A stretch of 64,000 nucleotides of DNA from Norana najaformis (lineage: Eukaryota > Annelida > Clitellata > Crassiclitellata > Hormogastridae), in assembly GCA_964023275.1 (NCBI GenBank), contig OZ029915.1, forward strand, positions 13,398,712 to 13,462,711, read 5' to 3'. The notes below the pieces were generated by a model. It was not told where the DNA came from, did no database searches, and saw nothing but the letters and a program-made list of their open reading frames with translations. This document shows positions 23,501 to 35,588 of the stretch, one piece after another. Position 1 is the stretch's first letter, and each line of letters starts with the position of its first letter. The position numbers and the translations under genes were made by a program.

Positions 23501-26273
23501 AAAAATATTAACAGAAACTCGACAGGTAGAATATCATCTCAGCTGATCTCCTGTTTCGATGATTTTTTCTAATTACAGCAATTTACGTCTTATAGCTTAT
23601 AAAATAAATAATAAGGCATTCACGGTTAAAGCATGTGTAAACAAAGTTGATGAATTAATAGCAATCATTGTTGTGCTAAATCATTTTATCGAAGCAGATT
23701 GTAGGCCTAATCTTGTTTCTATTCTTTCAAAAGAAAATATATAAGATATTTAATGAGGGCCGACGTTGCTTAAGTGATTCCTCTGGCTCACCAGTTCAGA
23801 AATTGACAGCATATAAAATGGCATTTTGTATATTCTGTAGCTGTTGGGTGTTCGGATGTTATTCCGCCGGAAGATGCTTGGCTGAAGAGAAACGATGACA
23901 CGATTCTGATTAGTTGCTATTCTAGTCGTCAAACGTGGCAACTGACCTGCAAAGGAGGAAAGTGGATTGGTGTCTTGGGAAACTGTTCTCATGGTGAGCT
24001 TCATGTTCTTGCCTTGTGCATGTTTACATGTCGCACTATGGAAGAGACTATCACAACGATAGGCGAAAGTCTCACTGTTTTAACATAAAATTTAATCGTT
24101 GCAGTAAATATGCATGTATGAACATAGATGAAAAGAAACTAGGAACACGTGACTAGCGGCGATGGCGGCGAGTCCATATCCGTCAAACAAGTCTTGATCT
24201 GTCCAGCATATAGAAGTCACGGCTCTAGACTGCACGGAACTCATCGACTGGTCAGAAGAAAACAGAGAACAGATGAAGAGTCGATGTTTAATCCAATGAT
24301 CCAATAATTTTCAATAATTCAGCAGAAGATGCAAAATCTGTTGAGTTAGAACACATGAATTCAACCCTTAATCTGTGTCGAGTAAGCCTCTCAGTGTTGC
24401 CAAAATATTAATGTTTCATGTATTCATCATCTACACAATTTATTTTTAAAATGTTAGTAATCTAAACTGAGTGTTTTAAAACCGTGGTTTCATTATTTCA
24501 TTATTATATGTTAGATATTGCAAGTCAAAAAACAGCCGAGGACTTAGAACCTAAGTCATCCATTACGAGCGAAGAGCAAGGTATGCTACACGCAACATCT
24601 ACCATTACTATCACCATACTCTTTGCAATCATTTATAACGATTTTTGCCACTTTAAGATTAGAAATATATGTTTAGTGCGACGTGGTGTTGTTTTCTGTG
24701 CTCGGCGTCTCTTCGAAATATCAGGGTTAGGTTCGAATCGGTTACAGTGATGAAAGTAGGAGCTGCACAGAGTGAGACAGAGAGACAGAGAGGCAAAGAG
24801 ACAGAGACAGAGATAGAGAGTGAGAGAGTTCACGGAATTACTATCGTTAACTTTTCGACTATGTTCGAGTTTAAAGCATATCAATTGCGTTTTCACAGGA
24901 TTAAGTTTTACCTAATCCGAAGGCATCCAGATCTGTACTTCGTAGTATTCCGCCTGTTAAACGCACAGAAGAGTGCATCTGATGGGCGATGTGTGGAGTA
25001 CAGCTGAACAACGTATGCTAACGGATTTGAGCAATGATGAGCAGGGTCAGATCTGCTATGTACAATGTACAGAAGTGGCCTAAGGACGGAGATTTGTTGG
25101 ACACCGATACGATTGGTTGCCCATATCCAGTTGTTTCAGCCATATGCCATCGAAGAAAGAACCAATATTACCACAGAATACCCTGAGTTTGAGGAGCAGG
25201 AAGTTGTGATACACAGTGTCGAACGCTGCGCAAACTCCCAAAGAGCAAGAAGCATCATCGCTTCGCGGAGTCGTCTCATGATTTCATGCATGCATTTGAT
25301 GAAATTTGATCATTCCATGCATGTTTCTGTTCCTCTTCAGCGGAATTTGCATGTATTAAAGTCTACTTTTGAGTCCATGGCTTGCAGACGTCGGCTGATG
25401 GTTCTTTGGTTGACTTAGATTCACTTAATACCAATTGATGATGGGACTTTGTCTTTTTAGAATGTTCATATGCACCTCATTTTCTTATTAGACTTTGCAT
25501 TATCATGACAACTTCAAGAGAAGACAGACTGAGAAAGCGGCTATAGACTGGAGCCTTAGTTTGACACTCTGGAAAGTCAAGCCCAACTATTTTTATGAAC
25601 TTTTATAAACTTAATAACTTATTAGTATACTAGTCTAAAACTTATGGCAAAAATATTATCAACCTATAAGAAAATGAATATGACTGGCATGTTTTATTTT
25701 TGTCTTTCTGTGTCGTTTTAAGTTTTAGCTATTGTTGCCATTGGTGGATGTACTCTGGCAATCTGCTTGGCAATCGTCTGCATTGGGGCTGTATGCCTGC
25801 GCAGGTAAGTTAAGAGCTATTTCAAATTGACCTATCATTAGTCTTTCTTAACTTATTAGTATACTATGTGATTTTAATTAACCCGACCTACTAATTCGAA
25901 TCACAATTGGACGGTAAAATACGTGAAGAATTCGGATTGCAATTACGACTGTTATAGCATATAAGTACTCAGATTATATTGGAGACGCATAGATCTGTTG
26001 CAATTTAGCCAGATATATTCAAGGGTTTTAGTTAAGCTAATATGACGCAGTATGTTTAGATTTTATGTTCATGCAAAGAAGAAGCAGTCATACAAGACTT
26101 TGAACTACAGCTCCAACTCTGCTGGAAGGCAGGACTTCGGCCAACTGGTCGTGCCTGGTGTCGCTTCTGGAGACTGCACTGGAGACAATGCGAGTTTACG
26201 AGAAATGCCAACTTATTCAGTCTACGCAGGACGGAGTGTTTTCAACAGCGTCGATCATCCAATCACCTCATGA
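20530..26273 (+). CDS. Unit 3: lectin-CUB-sushi membrane receptor
   Basis: Predicted 439 residues. Exons: 20530-20623 signal peptide; 22265-22585 lectin; 22949-23338 CUB; 23841-23993 sushi-like; 24515-24580 stalk; 25723-25804 TM; 26060-26273 tail. Two in-frame ATGs (20530, 20539) precede the hydrophobic run LLIISIVWMMLHMSL. The lectin (ENFQPKC, AIYGRLRIGKC, KCVKAEEVAAQ) is intermediate between unit 2 and units 5/6. The CUB keeps ICGTKHQPWIVEAP. The sushi-like exon has SC in place of GC at its second cysteine motif (ILISCYSSRQTW). The TM has the full four-cysteine ladder; its acceptor could be misread, because a second AG lies six bases downstream, but phase and length (82) fix the first. The tail has YKTLNY and PTYSVYA. 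Confidence 0.87.
24764..24826. repeat. GA-rich low-complexity tract
   Basis: A tract of GAGACAGAGA-type units in intron 5 of unit 3. It explains the 112-residue open frame on the plus strand and the Leu/Cys-rich one opposite; neither looks like a gene. Confidence 0.75.
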
Positions 26274-26478
26274 AACATTTATTCGTGTTTTCAGCAGTAG
26301 CGCGGCTGATCTTCACAGTTGAGAGCCATCAGTATTCACTGAATTGATTTCGATTGTTCATTCGGAATAACACTGGATTTACATAAGAATATTTTAATTT
26401 TAATCAATTGACGGCAAAGACGTTAATCTCGCGATATTTAAATCTGCTTTGCATATAAGCTCATAAGTTGCTAGTAAT

Positions 26479-26760
26479 ATGCTTAAAGTGTGCGAAATTA
26501 AATTCAGTGATATTTGCGAATCTTTTACTAAAATTAAATTTCTAAACTCTAACCTAATGAGTATTCCGTCTTTTTGGAACAGCCTTCAGCTGGAAATCCG
26601 AACCGTTTCGGCTAAAGCACGGGGAACATTTTCAGCTAAGCTTAAGACGCATCTTTCTAGAACTGTTATATAGCCATGTTCAAGTGTTTCTGAGAGGTAT
26701 TTACAAAGCGCTTTATAAATGTTCAGGTAGATTCAGACATACGTACATACATACATACAC
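26479..26760 (+). mobile_element. LINE 3'-end fragment
   Basis: A frame reads PSFWNSLQLEIRTVSAKARG and SAKLKTHLSRTVI before a stop, then a tail with AAGCGCTTTATAAATG and an ACAT-type microsatellite (about 26735-26762). This is the C-terminus of an L2/CR1-like LINE, truncated at the 5' side, lying between units 3 and 4. Confidence 0.65.
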
Positions 26761-27121
26761 ACATTTTAACTGCAAATCTTTATCATTAAAACTGAACAAT
26801 AACCACGAATCCTAGAGTTGCAACTTAAATTATAAAAATGATCTGCTTATGCATAAAATATTTAGCGCTTAGTTTATAATTCAATTGTGTACTCGTAATA
26901 CATCACAAAAATTAAATGAACCCCTATTAAGCATAATACTAGCATAAAATAGTGGGTATTTCAATGAAATAAACGATATTAGGTATTTCCAAATTTCATG
27001 AATCTTTGACAATTTAATTTAACGTTGAAAAACAATATATTTAATTCGTTTTTTATTTGCTTTGGCTAATGCAGCAGCATAGTTTTTCATAGAATTTCTC
27101 TACACTTAAGTAACTTCAGAA

Positions 27122-27145
27122 TTTTGAGACGACCCCTGGCCTACA
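27122..27145 (+). promoter_or_regulatory. Conserved upstream box of unit 4
   Basis: The sequence reads TTTTGAGACGACCCCTGGCC, then TACAAAAATTATT. It starts 341 bases before the chosen ATG of unit 4, the longest distance in the set. Confidence 0.73.
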
Positions 27146-27462
27146 AAAATTATTTGGTGCGATATTAATATTTATTGAATTTCAGCTTACATTTGGCATA
27201 TCAGTGCGCTTGAGCATATAGTAGTGGCTACTGCATAGGAGAACAAAGGTCTGTCACTGTTTAAAGTAGGGATAACATTAAATGGACGCGAGCCTTAATA
27301 CATCAGAAATTTGGTTTTAATTCAAGGTCACCCGATTGAATACCGATATTTGCATTATTTTAATGAAAATTTAGGCCTTGTTGGATGCGTCGAGTTAGTC
27401 TAATACAGTCTGCACTAAAGCCTATCGAAGTCATATTAAAGTTTAATCATAAGACGTTCGAA

Positions 27463-30400
27463 ATGAAAAACATTTTGAATGGTTTGTTGCTGTGCACACA
27501 GTTCAGCTTCATTTTGGCTTTGACTGACGAAGTGCGGATAGATTCAGGTATTATGCCTTTCACATTTATGCCAGAACTTTTCTATTTTATTTTATTTTTC
27601 ATAGTATTTGAAAATAATATAAACTATTATTAACACGCATTCATTGGCCTATTCACATTTGCTTCAACATATATTTTATATACTGCTGGCCATCTATTTG
27701 TGTATTACGTCGAACGGTGTTTAATAACGTCACAAAAGAGCTGTAACAAACTCTGCCATTGATGATTGTAAGCGTAACATTTTGACATCTCTTGCATCAT
27801 TTGAATCTGCCAGAAACGCTCAAAACTGTTGGTCAATAGGGAAAGGTGTGTTTTTAAAGTACTTGTCTCTAGGGAATACATGATGCCATAAAAAGAATCA
27901 CCTAGCAAATGCAAGTGAGGAGCTCGCTCCAGAGGCCATGTGTGCAGTGGAACAGAACCCCTTATGTGCACGTATAACCTAGATGTGCTGCAGCCAAGAA
28001 TAATGATGTCATTCGCGTCGCAACGCTTAGTGACTGACGACCAGGCTGAGCTCTGACTGGAATGCACAGCTTCCTGATGTAGCTAGGAATAGCACTACCT
28101 TGGCTCGTACAAGCATAATGATCTTATAGACTACCTAGACGGTCATCAGTCATCGGCCAGTTGATAGCATGTTTCAGATATGGCATTATTATAATAAACT
28201 TATATAGTGCTTTCTACAGAGAAACTACTCAGCAGCGCTTCCGGTGTAAGAGCCTCGCAGTAACATGTAAGGAATTGAGCTGTCACACATTGACTGCTTG
28301 TTGTAGTTACTTTAGCATGAATTCTGGGACGAGGGCTATTCCACAGTGACTGGCTGCCCACTGCAATAGCCCTTTGTTGAAACCAAGAAATTCTAGTCCT
28401 ATATGCCTTTCGGATGTACTGAGGCTTGAAACAGATGTTCTGGAAGGTTGGAAATGGCTACTCCAACGAGCACACATATACATGTTGCGCCCACTAAAAA
28501 TCACGAAGCAAAGAGATTCCCCTCAAAAGAGATAACACGAAAATGCGAAGCTCAGACTTTTAAAAGGAGCCACGCAGTTATACATGAGTAATTGCTTCTG
28601 AAGAGTGACTGCTTCTAAAATCCTAATTACTTTCAGACGAATACTGTCAGTCGGAATATTTTCAAGCTAAATGTCTTAAGAACGAAATAATTCTAATGAA
28701 GACTGCTATCTACGGACGCATGCGCATTGGTCGATGTATTAAGGAGAAGGAAGTCGCAGCTCTGGGACCTCTTGTCGGAGAGGATCCTCGTTACCTTGGT
28801 TGCTCAGCAGACGTCATGGCTCTAATGGATCGGAAATGCACAGGAAAGACCGAGTGCGATATACGCGTCATCGACATTTCGGATGAAAATATCCAGCCTT
28901 GCTTTCCTGGTCTGAATGTCTATTTGGAAGCTAGCTACAGCTGCGTCAGTGGTGAGACGTTTTCACTTTGATAATTGTAACAGTAGTCTTTATGAGGAAA
29001 TTTATGTTGTCTCCATTAATTTGGTTTTCTCCTAATTCACTATTATTTGGTGAAACTTGGTCACAAACTAGATAAAATTTAGAAAATTTGCTGTCAAATG
29101 TTTGTCTTCATATAATTAGCTGAAGTAGAAAGTCATGAAACGAGTGTGACAATTTCTTCATCAAAATGTGTGTCATGTATTGTCCTAGATGGTGATGTGA
29201 ATAGCTAACTATTTTAGAATTATAAAAACAACTCCGCTTATACACCTGGCTTCGCACATAAGCTAGTTCTTAGAGGATAAAATAAGCCCTTAATCGGTGT
29301 TTTAATTATCGAGAGATTGTGCTACAGTTGTAGATGAAAAGCGATCTTGTGTTGTATCGGCTTCTAAAATGCCGAATCATATACTTACTACATTTACCTC
29401 TCAACAAATCTGCGGAACAAAATCTCAGCCATGGATCGTAGAAGCTCCAGTTGGTCAAAAGATTAACCTCACACTTCTTGAATTTGCTGCTTCTCATGGT
29501 CGCGAAGTCTCAGGGAAAACAAGTGAGGATTGCTTTAGTTATGGAGTCATCGTGGATAAAGCAGAAAAAACGAACACATCCATCTGCAGAAGTGCAGCAA
29601 AGAGAGAAACTGAGCTGGTTTTGTCAACTGGAAATATAGTGGAAATATTTTTCGATCTATCTCATCCATCAGAAAGCTCTGACGATGAACGAAAATTCAT
29701 ACTGAAGTATCATGGTTGGTCATAATTTTGGTTTTCCTTATTGCCAGTTGCCATACAAATCTAGTCAGTTTCTAAATTTCGGAATGTTTTATTAAATAGT
29801 TATTTTTCTATTCTAACCCCTGAGAGCTCGCAAGAAAGAAAAATCTAACCTAACAGCTTTAATGTAGAGTTTAGAATAGCCCTATATCAGTATATTTGAT
29901 ATTTCAAATTTTACGCACTGAATAAACTCTAGACTGAGCTTTCCGTTAAAAAATTAAACGATAATTTCAAGAAATTAAATTTTTACAATGTTACATCGGT
30001 GACCTCAATGTGAATTTTGTTATTACTTAATGGTAAAAACTGACACCAATTCTTGCGGAAGTCCAATTCGGCAAAAGTAGCCAGCTCAGAGCCTAATGAA
30101 TTAGCTTTTGGCTACTTCATTAGGCTTCATTACAAAAGGACCTGTTTGAGTAATACTGCAGCTAGACCAAACATATGAAGTTACAAATCTGCCTAAAGTT
30201 GTAGCTGAGACCTAACTATCTAACTGTTGTAATTTGATCTTCGACATTAAACTTCCTTCTATCGTGAAAAGTAGAAGTGGTTGGGCTATTTCCACGGCTT
30301 TTCTACCAATAGACTGATTACCTTATCATATCCCGCTAGCAAATAATGGTTCCGAAAGTGTTCAGCCTTCAACCGCGTTCAGTTTTTAAAATCACACTTA

Positions 30401-33400
30401 ATAGGTTTACAATGTTGCTATTTTAGCAGTTATTTGCAACTACAAGTTCTGCGGACGTTGACATTCGCTTTGAGCTCACTAGTTTTATAGAAAAATAATA
30501 AAATCGTTTTAGCTGTTGGTTGTTCGGATATTGTTCCACCGGAAGATGCTTGGCTAAAAAGAAACGCTGATGTGATTGTGATTGGTTGCTACTCCAGTCG
30601 ACAAACCTGGCATCTCGGATGTAACCAAGGGAAATGGGTTGGCGTTCTCGGTAACTGTACACAAGGTAAGGTACCATAGTAACATCGATGTTGAATATGG
30701 ATCCAGCTGCGACCTCGTATGAATAACAGTCTGTAACATAATCGTTGCTTATCTATAATTCTGATCAATGACTTCCATGTTTCAACAACCTTCCTCATCT
30801 TCTAAAGGTCATATCTGATTTATTTTATCGATGGAATTGACTTCTTTTGGTTTTGAAAGGACACTGAAACCGACTCAACCACCTGGTTGTGTGCATCACA
30901 CAAAGCGATGGCGAATAGTACGGACCTCATGGCGCAGCTTTTGTGTGCCAACTTTTAGATGTATGCATGTATGCATGTATGTATGTGTTAACTTAATATT
31001 ACGCTGAAAATAGCAGTAATTTTAGCTCATGTACCTATTATTATCATAATGTATTATTTTTTAAAAGAGTCAGCAGAAAACGTTTGTTTTGATGTTATTA
31101 AAAGGTCAATCCTAAAGGGTCAGCATGCCATCTAGATATAGGATTATCCTCTGACCTTTAGAAGTGTTTCAGTGGGTCAAACGATTCTTGTCTACTCATA
31201 TTGTTTATAGATGAATATAATTCATAAAATGAAATAAATATGAAAAACTTAACTAAAACGTTTTAACATTTACAGAGCATTCAATTGTTTTATAATTACC
31301 CAGTGCAATTGTCGTACAAATTTGACAGATAATGCTTTAATTCTAGTTTGAAATATGATGAAGACAGTGTTTGTATTTGGTAAGGTAGCAGGAAGATGAG
31401 ATTAGCCTAAGCAGAATAAAGGAATAATAGTCGTAGGTAAACTAAAGCTGTGTGGAACAGACCGTTCATTCAGGTAAAATGAAAGCATAGTCGAACCGTT
31501 ACATATTGGTTTTCTTAAAATTTAGTTCTTGCAGCGCTATTATAGTTTTGGAATGGTCGGTATCAGCGCGAACTAATTCATCGAGCAATGCAGCTAATCA
31601 TTAAGTCAATCCATAGTCCAGTATTTGAACGGTAGGCAAGAAAGCTGGCGTAATATAAATTGCTGAATCATTGTTTATTAGTTCAAGCAATAAAACATGA
31701 TTCTCTTGAGTCATTGTTAAATGAACAAGTCTGTGTAAAATGTTCCTAAATTGCAGCTATTTCAGCCGGTGATTCGGCCGTTCAGCTAAATATAAAGAGC
31801 ACAATTTCCAGCGAAGAACAAGGTGAGCTCATAAATTTTAAAATTCAACAATTATTTTCAACAATTTTTTGGGTCACATGGTGATCATAATTATCGCGAG
31901 TTAAAATCGTAATTCGTCTTATATCGTAATATTGTGGATTAAGAGCATCGCTTTTGTCCTATCCAGTTCTTAGTGTAAAAGATCTATAGAACCTGAGATG
32001 CTACACAGATATTTCCGAGGGCTGAGACTGTTGCTCGTGTAGTCAGTTAGTCTAAGTTTTACTGTTCCCCGTTCTAATTATAAATATATACTTATATACT
32101 AGAAATATATATTATGTATATTTGTCCAAGTTAGAACTACATTTGTTTGTTTAATTTCTTGAAATTACCATGATTATTAGTCTTTAAAGAAATATTAACT
32201 ATTTGAAAATTTATAATATTACGGACTCTTTAAACGCTCCTTGGATTAAAATATATTAAATTTGGTAAATAAACATAATTTGCTTTTTATTCATTGCACT
32301 TGTTGTGTGCGCAAGGTCAATAAATATGAATCTGAGGTGCAAGACAAGTAAATGTGTGCGAAAATCTTGTCCAGGTCGTTACATAAAGTCCATTCAGCAG
32401 GAGCGAACCCAAAATCGTTGGATTACAGACCCATCGCACTGCCGTATAGACCATCATTCCGCACATTACACGACACTAGGCTACTTTACTCTAACATAAT
32501 GTAAGGTAATGCAATTTATTGCCGAAATATTTCATCGAAACGAGAAAATTGCCTGAAAGTGATCAACGTTTACCGGCAAATAAGCAGATAAAATCTGCCA
32601 CAACAAGGTTGCTCTATTGATCGAAATCAAGATGTTTTTGCCTAGCTCAAAATCACCTACGTCAGTTATAATAGACTATGATAATACCTATAGGATAATG
32701 AAAACAGTAGCAATGCATGTCTTTATAATCTTGATATGTGATTTTAGTGCTGGCCATGGTTGCCATATGTGGATGTACCTTGGCAATTTGCCTGGCGATT
32801 GCCTGCATAGGAGCCGTTTGCTTACGCAAGTATGTGAACATTTTTCATTCTCAATGACTGACAGAACGTTTTAAAACTACTGTAGTTTTAACAGCAATTA
32901 AAATGACAATACTTTGAACAAACAGCCTGTGTTTTCTCAAATAGTTTTGTCGATGTTGAGTTGTTTGTCAAGCACACTGTGAGTGTAGAAATTTGAAGCA
33001 GATATGGTTGTCCTGCTGGTTTTCTGACTTGGCGATTTGGGTGTCGACGTGAGCTAATGCGGAATAATTTAATAATAAACGTTAGATAATAGTAATAGTT
33101 TTATAATGGCTTAAACTTAGCTAGACAGTCGAAGACATGTAACTCATAATTAAGTCAAAGCTTTCAAAACTACTAGATTTATTTTTGCATATTAATTTTG
33201 TTCTGTTAGAGTTTATGCCAAAGCAAAGAAAAAGCGGGAGTACAATACTTTGAACTACCAAATCAATTCAGCTAGAATTCAACACGCGGAGCAAGGAATT
33301 CGCTCAGATGCTGCAACCGAATTCTCTATAGGCTACGAGCAGGGCTTAGCTGGACAACAGGCGCCAACATATTCAGTCTACGTGGAAGAAAATGGTTTCA

Positions 33401-33450
33401 TTGAAGTCGATAATTCAGCTAACATTTCAAATCAGCATTCTCAAAATTGA
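27463..33450 (+). CDS. Unit 4: lectin-CUB-sushi membrane receptor
   Basis: Predicted 442 residues. Exons: 27463-27547 signal peptide; 28637-28951 lectin; 29328-29714 CUB; 30513-30665 sushi-like; 31757-31822 stalk; 32748-32829 TM; 33210-33450 tail. The frame is open further upstream, but ATG 27463 (MKNILNGLLLCTQFSFILAL) gives a normal signal peptide and matches unit 1 (MKNV). The lectin segment KEKEVAALGPLVGEDPRYLG is close to unit 1. The CUB ends KYHG where others end in IEG or FEG. The sushi-like domain has IVPPEDAWLKRN. The TM has an extra cysteine before the ladder (CGCTLAIC). The tail starts VYAKAKKKREYNTLNY, with Asn replacing Lys in the first tyrosine motif, and ends SNQHSQN, like unit 1. 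A poly(A) signal AATAAA is at 33634-33639. Confidence 0.88.
27690..28620. other. Unit 4 intron 1, repeat-derived
   Basis: No family exon is visible before the lectin exon. A 120-residue open frame on the minus strand (27705-28067) has no recognisable domain and is probably chance. At 28190-28285 the TATATAG(C/T)GC dispersed repeat recurs (AAACTTATATAGTGCTTTCT). Confidence 0.4.
30090..30126. repeat. Inverted repeat, 11-bp arms
   Basis: AGCCTAATGAA at 30090-30100 is perfectly repeated in inverted orientation at 30116-30126 (TTCATTAGGCT) with a 15-base loop, in intron 3 of unit 4. It could form a hairpin; no function is evident. Confidence 0.7.
32330..32475 (-). mobile_element. SINE family B, degraded copy
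   Basis: The plus strand reads CCAGGTCGTTACATAAAG, then, about 85 bases on, GCCGTATAGACCATC. It aligns with the better copy at 36425-36725 (GGTCGTTACACGGAATC ... CGATAGACCACCATG), whose minus strand has tRNA-like A and B boxes. It lies in intron 5 of unit 4. Confidence 0.5.
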
Positions 33451-35336
33451 TGGAACACACTGCTTAAAATGTTCCACTAAGACTGCGGACAATGATGCCT
33501 TCAGTGCGATTTCTATTAATACCCTCTCTCGTCTCCAATGTATGTTACAGAATAACAGCATATCTCTGACATACAAAGTGTAATACGCTTAAGATGGTTA
33601 GATGGAGATTGAGCAAGACACTGAATTTGGTGTAATAAAGTAATTTAGTATGAAATCTGCAGTTAAATACTTCGATCTGCTCTCCTTTCCCATGCATTAA
33701 GATTCACAGAAGTCCAGCCTGTCGATGATAAACGCAGAAGGTAGCAGTGAAGTGCTGATTAATTAAGGCAGCGTAGAGCATGTTTGAAGCACTGCAATTG
33801 GCTGACCCATTTCGTAATCGTAATCGTAATTCCGAGATTTTTACAACGAAAGCCGCGCCGTGGGGACAAGCTTATTCACAGGCGCTCAGTCAAAACAAAA
33901 TCGATAGGCAAAAGGGTCCGGTTCCAGGTCAAGATCCAAAAGTCAGACGGAGAGACAGCGCGGCAGCTATGGGGGTGGCGGTTGGGGTTGGAGAGGAGAG
34001 AGAGAGAAAAGGTAGAAGGGGTGTCAGGATAGGATCTGTCAAAGAGGAATGTTTTCAGTTTTGAGTGAAAGGCCGAAGCAGAAATTGGAAGCGGTGGAGC
34101 ATCGATGAGTTTGTATGATGGGTCAGAAAACTGTCGCAGCTCTGGGGGGAGTTTATTCCAGAGTGGTGGGGCAGCTATGGCTATGGAGCGATTACCAAAT
34201 TTTAAGAGTGAGGTGACGGATGGGCTGAAAAGTGTTAGGGCAGAAGAGGAGCGGGCAAAATTCTTGATATGCCACTTTAAAAAGAGTTCACTGTCAAGTT
34301 AGGCACTCTGGTACCTCATGACTAGGGCTAGCGGTAGACAACGGTCACTCTCAAGTAGATACACTCGTAAGTCATCTCAAAACCCATATTAGGGCCGATC
34401 GGTCGATTCAGCTGAAGTTGCAGTGTGGTGCAAGCAACGAACTACTGTTTAAACGAGGCAGAACGTGAATCGCCTTTTGGATATACTTGAGGATCCTGTT
34501 AGTCATGACCACTCTGAAATGGCGCACGTGAAATGCTTTGCAATTCTTTATTAACTGAAGTACATTTAGATTATTCATCCAATGCCAAGTCACATAATGT
34601 AATTCGACACGCTATGCATGGCTGTAATGGTGAGCAAAAGATCTCTGTTGCACGTTTATGATGTACTCTACAAGTAGGTAGGCTAATATAATATACTGAC
34701 ACAATTTCTTGTAATTTCGCCTTGAATTATGTCGCTTATTTTATTGAGGAAAATTTCGACTAAGGTTTTACGCTACCTGGATTCTTTTTCCATACATAGA
34801 CAACCATCCAGTACCTTCAAGTACACAATGGTTATGCCATATTTAAACCTTTAATAGCTGCACACGTGAAGAATTATATTTTATTTCGCCCTGAGTTCCG
34901 AGAAAGATTTTGCTTCAATTTAAGCTCTCATAAGGATACCATTGATAGCTGCTGGCAAGAAAATCAAGATTCTCAAAACGTTAAAAATTTAAAATTAATT
35001 TGAGAATAATCGATAAGAATTGTTTAGTTACATAGTTATTTAAGTAGGATCTAGTTGTATTAAAAACTCGAAATGAAACTAACAGGCAAGTGGCAGAAGT
35101 ACCACTGAACATGCAGTCAATTCCATGGGAATGACGCAATAAAGTTTGATAGCATTGGTGAATAATATCTGCTGTTTTATGTGTCATTTATATCGTAATA
35201 TTTTCAAGACTTTTTTTAAACTATCAAACACGCAAATAATGAACGACTGACACGTGTTAGTTTCTTTAACATAGTTGTAATATTTGTTTCTATCATCTAC
35301 CGCAAACTTCTTTCGGTTGATTCTATTTAATTCAAC
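33451..35336. other. Intergenic between units 4 and 5
   Basis: This gap contains the unit 4 3' UTR and poly(A) signal, then a repeat-like block at 33780-34300 starting with CGTAATCGTAATCGTAAT. Part of the block (34070-34180) resembles 8385-8560. Open frames of up to 94 residues lie in the block but show no domain and mostly follow GA-rich sequence. No gene is supported. Confidence 0.4.
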
Positions 35337-35360
35337 TTTTGAGACGACCCCCGACCTATT
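35337..35360 (+). promoter_or_regulatory. Conserved upstream box of unit 5
   Basis: The sequence reads TTTTGAGACGACCCCCGACC, then TATTTAATAA, a good TATA-like run. It starts 252 bases before the ATG of unit 5 and is identical over its first 20 bases to the unit 6 box. Confidence 0.78.
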
Positions 35361-35588
35361 TAATAATTCGCAGCAAATTAATACGCCTAAAACGCGATGT
35401 CTTCACACAAAGCAAAGCATAGATTGTTGAACGTAAACCTTCGTTACTTTCACCAAGATTATACCAGAGTGAAACATAGCGTTTTATGTATTCAATAAGA
35501 GTAGCTGATTGTGAACAAATTGCGTGACTGCCGTGAGCTAACACGTTTTACTGAGGCCTAGTGCAAACAAGTTGCTAAAAAGTTTAAA

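Noticed and set aside
24633-25007. Overlapping open frames on both strands
   Set aside because: Caused by the GA-rich low-complexity tract at 24764-24826.
27705-28067. 120-residue open frame on the minus strand
   Set aside because: No domain, no family resemblance, inside an intron of unit 4, and no splice or promoter context of its own.
33780-34302. Open frames of 65-94 residues
   Set aside because: They follow GA-rich and repeat-like sequence shared in part with 8385-8560, and show no protein family.
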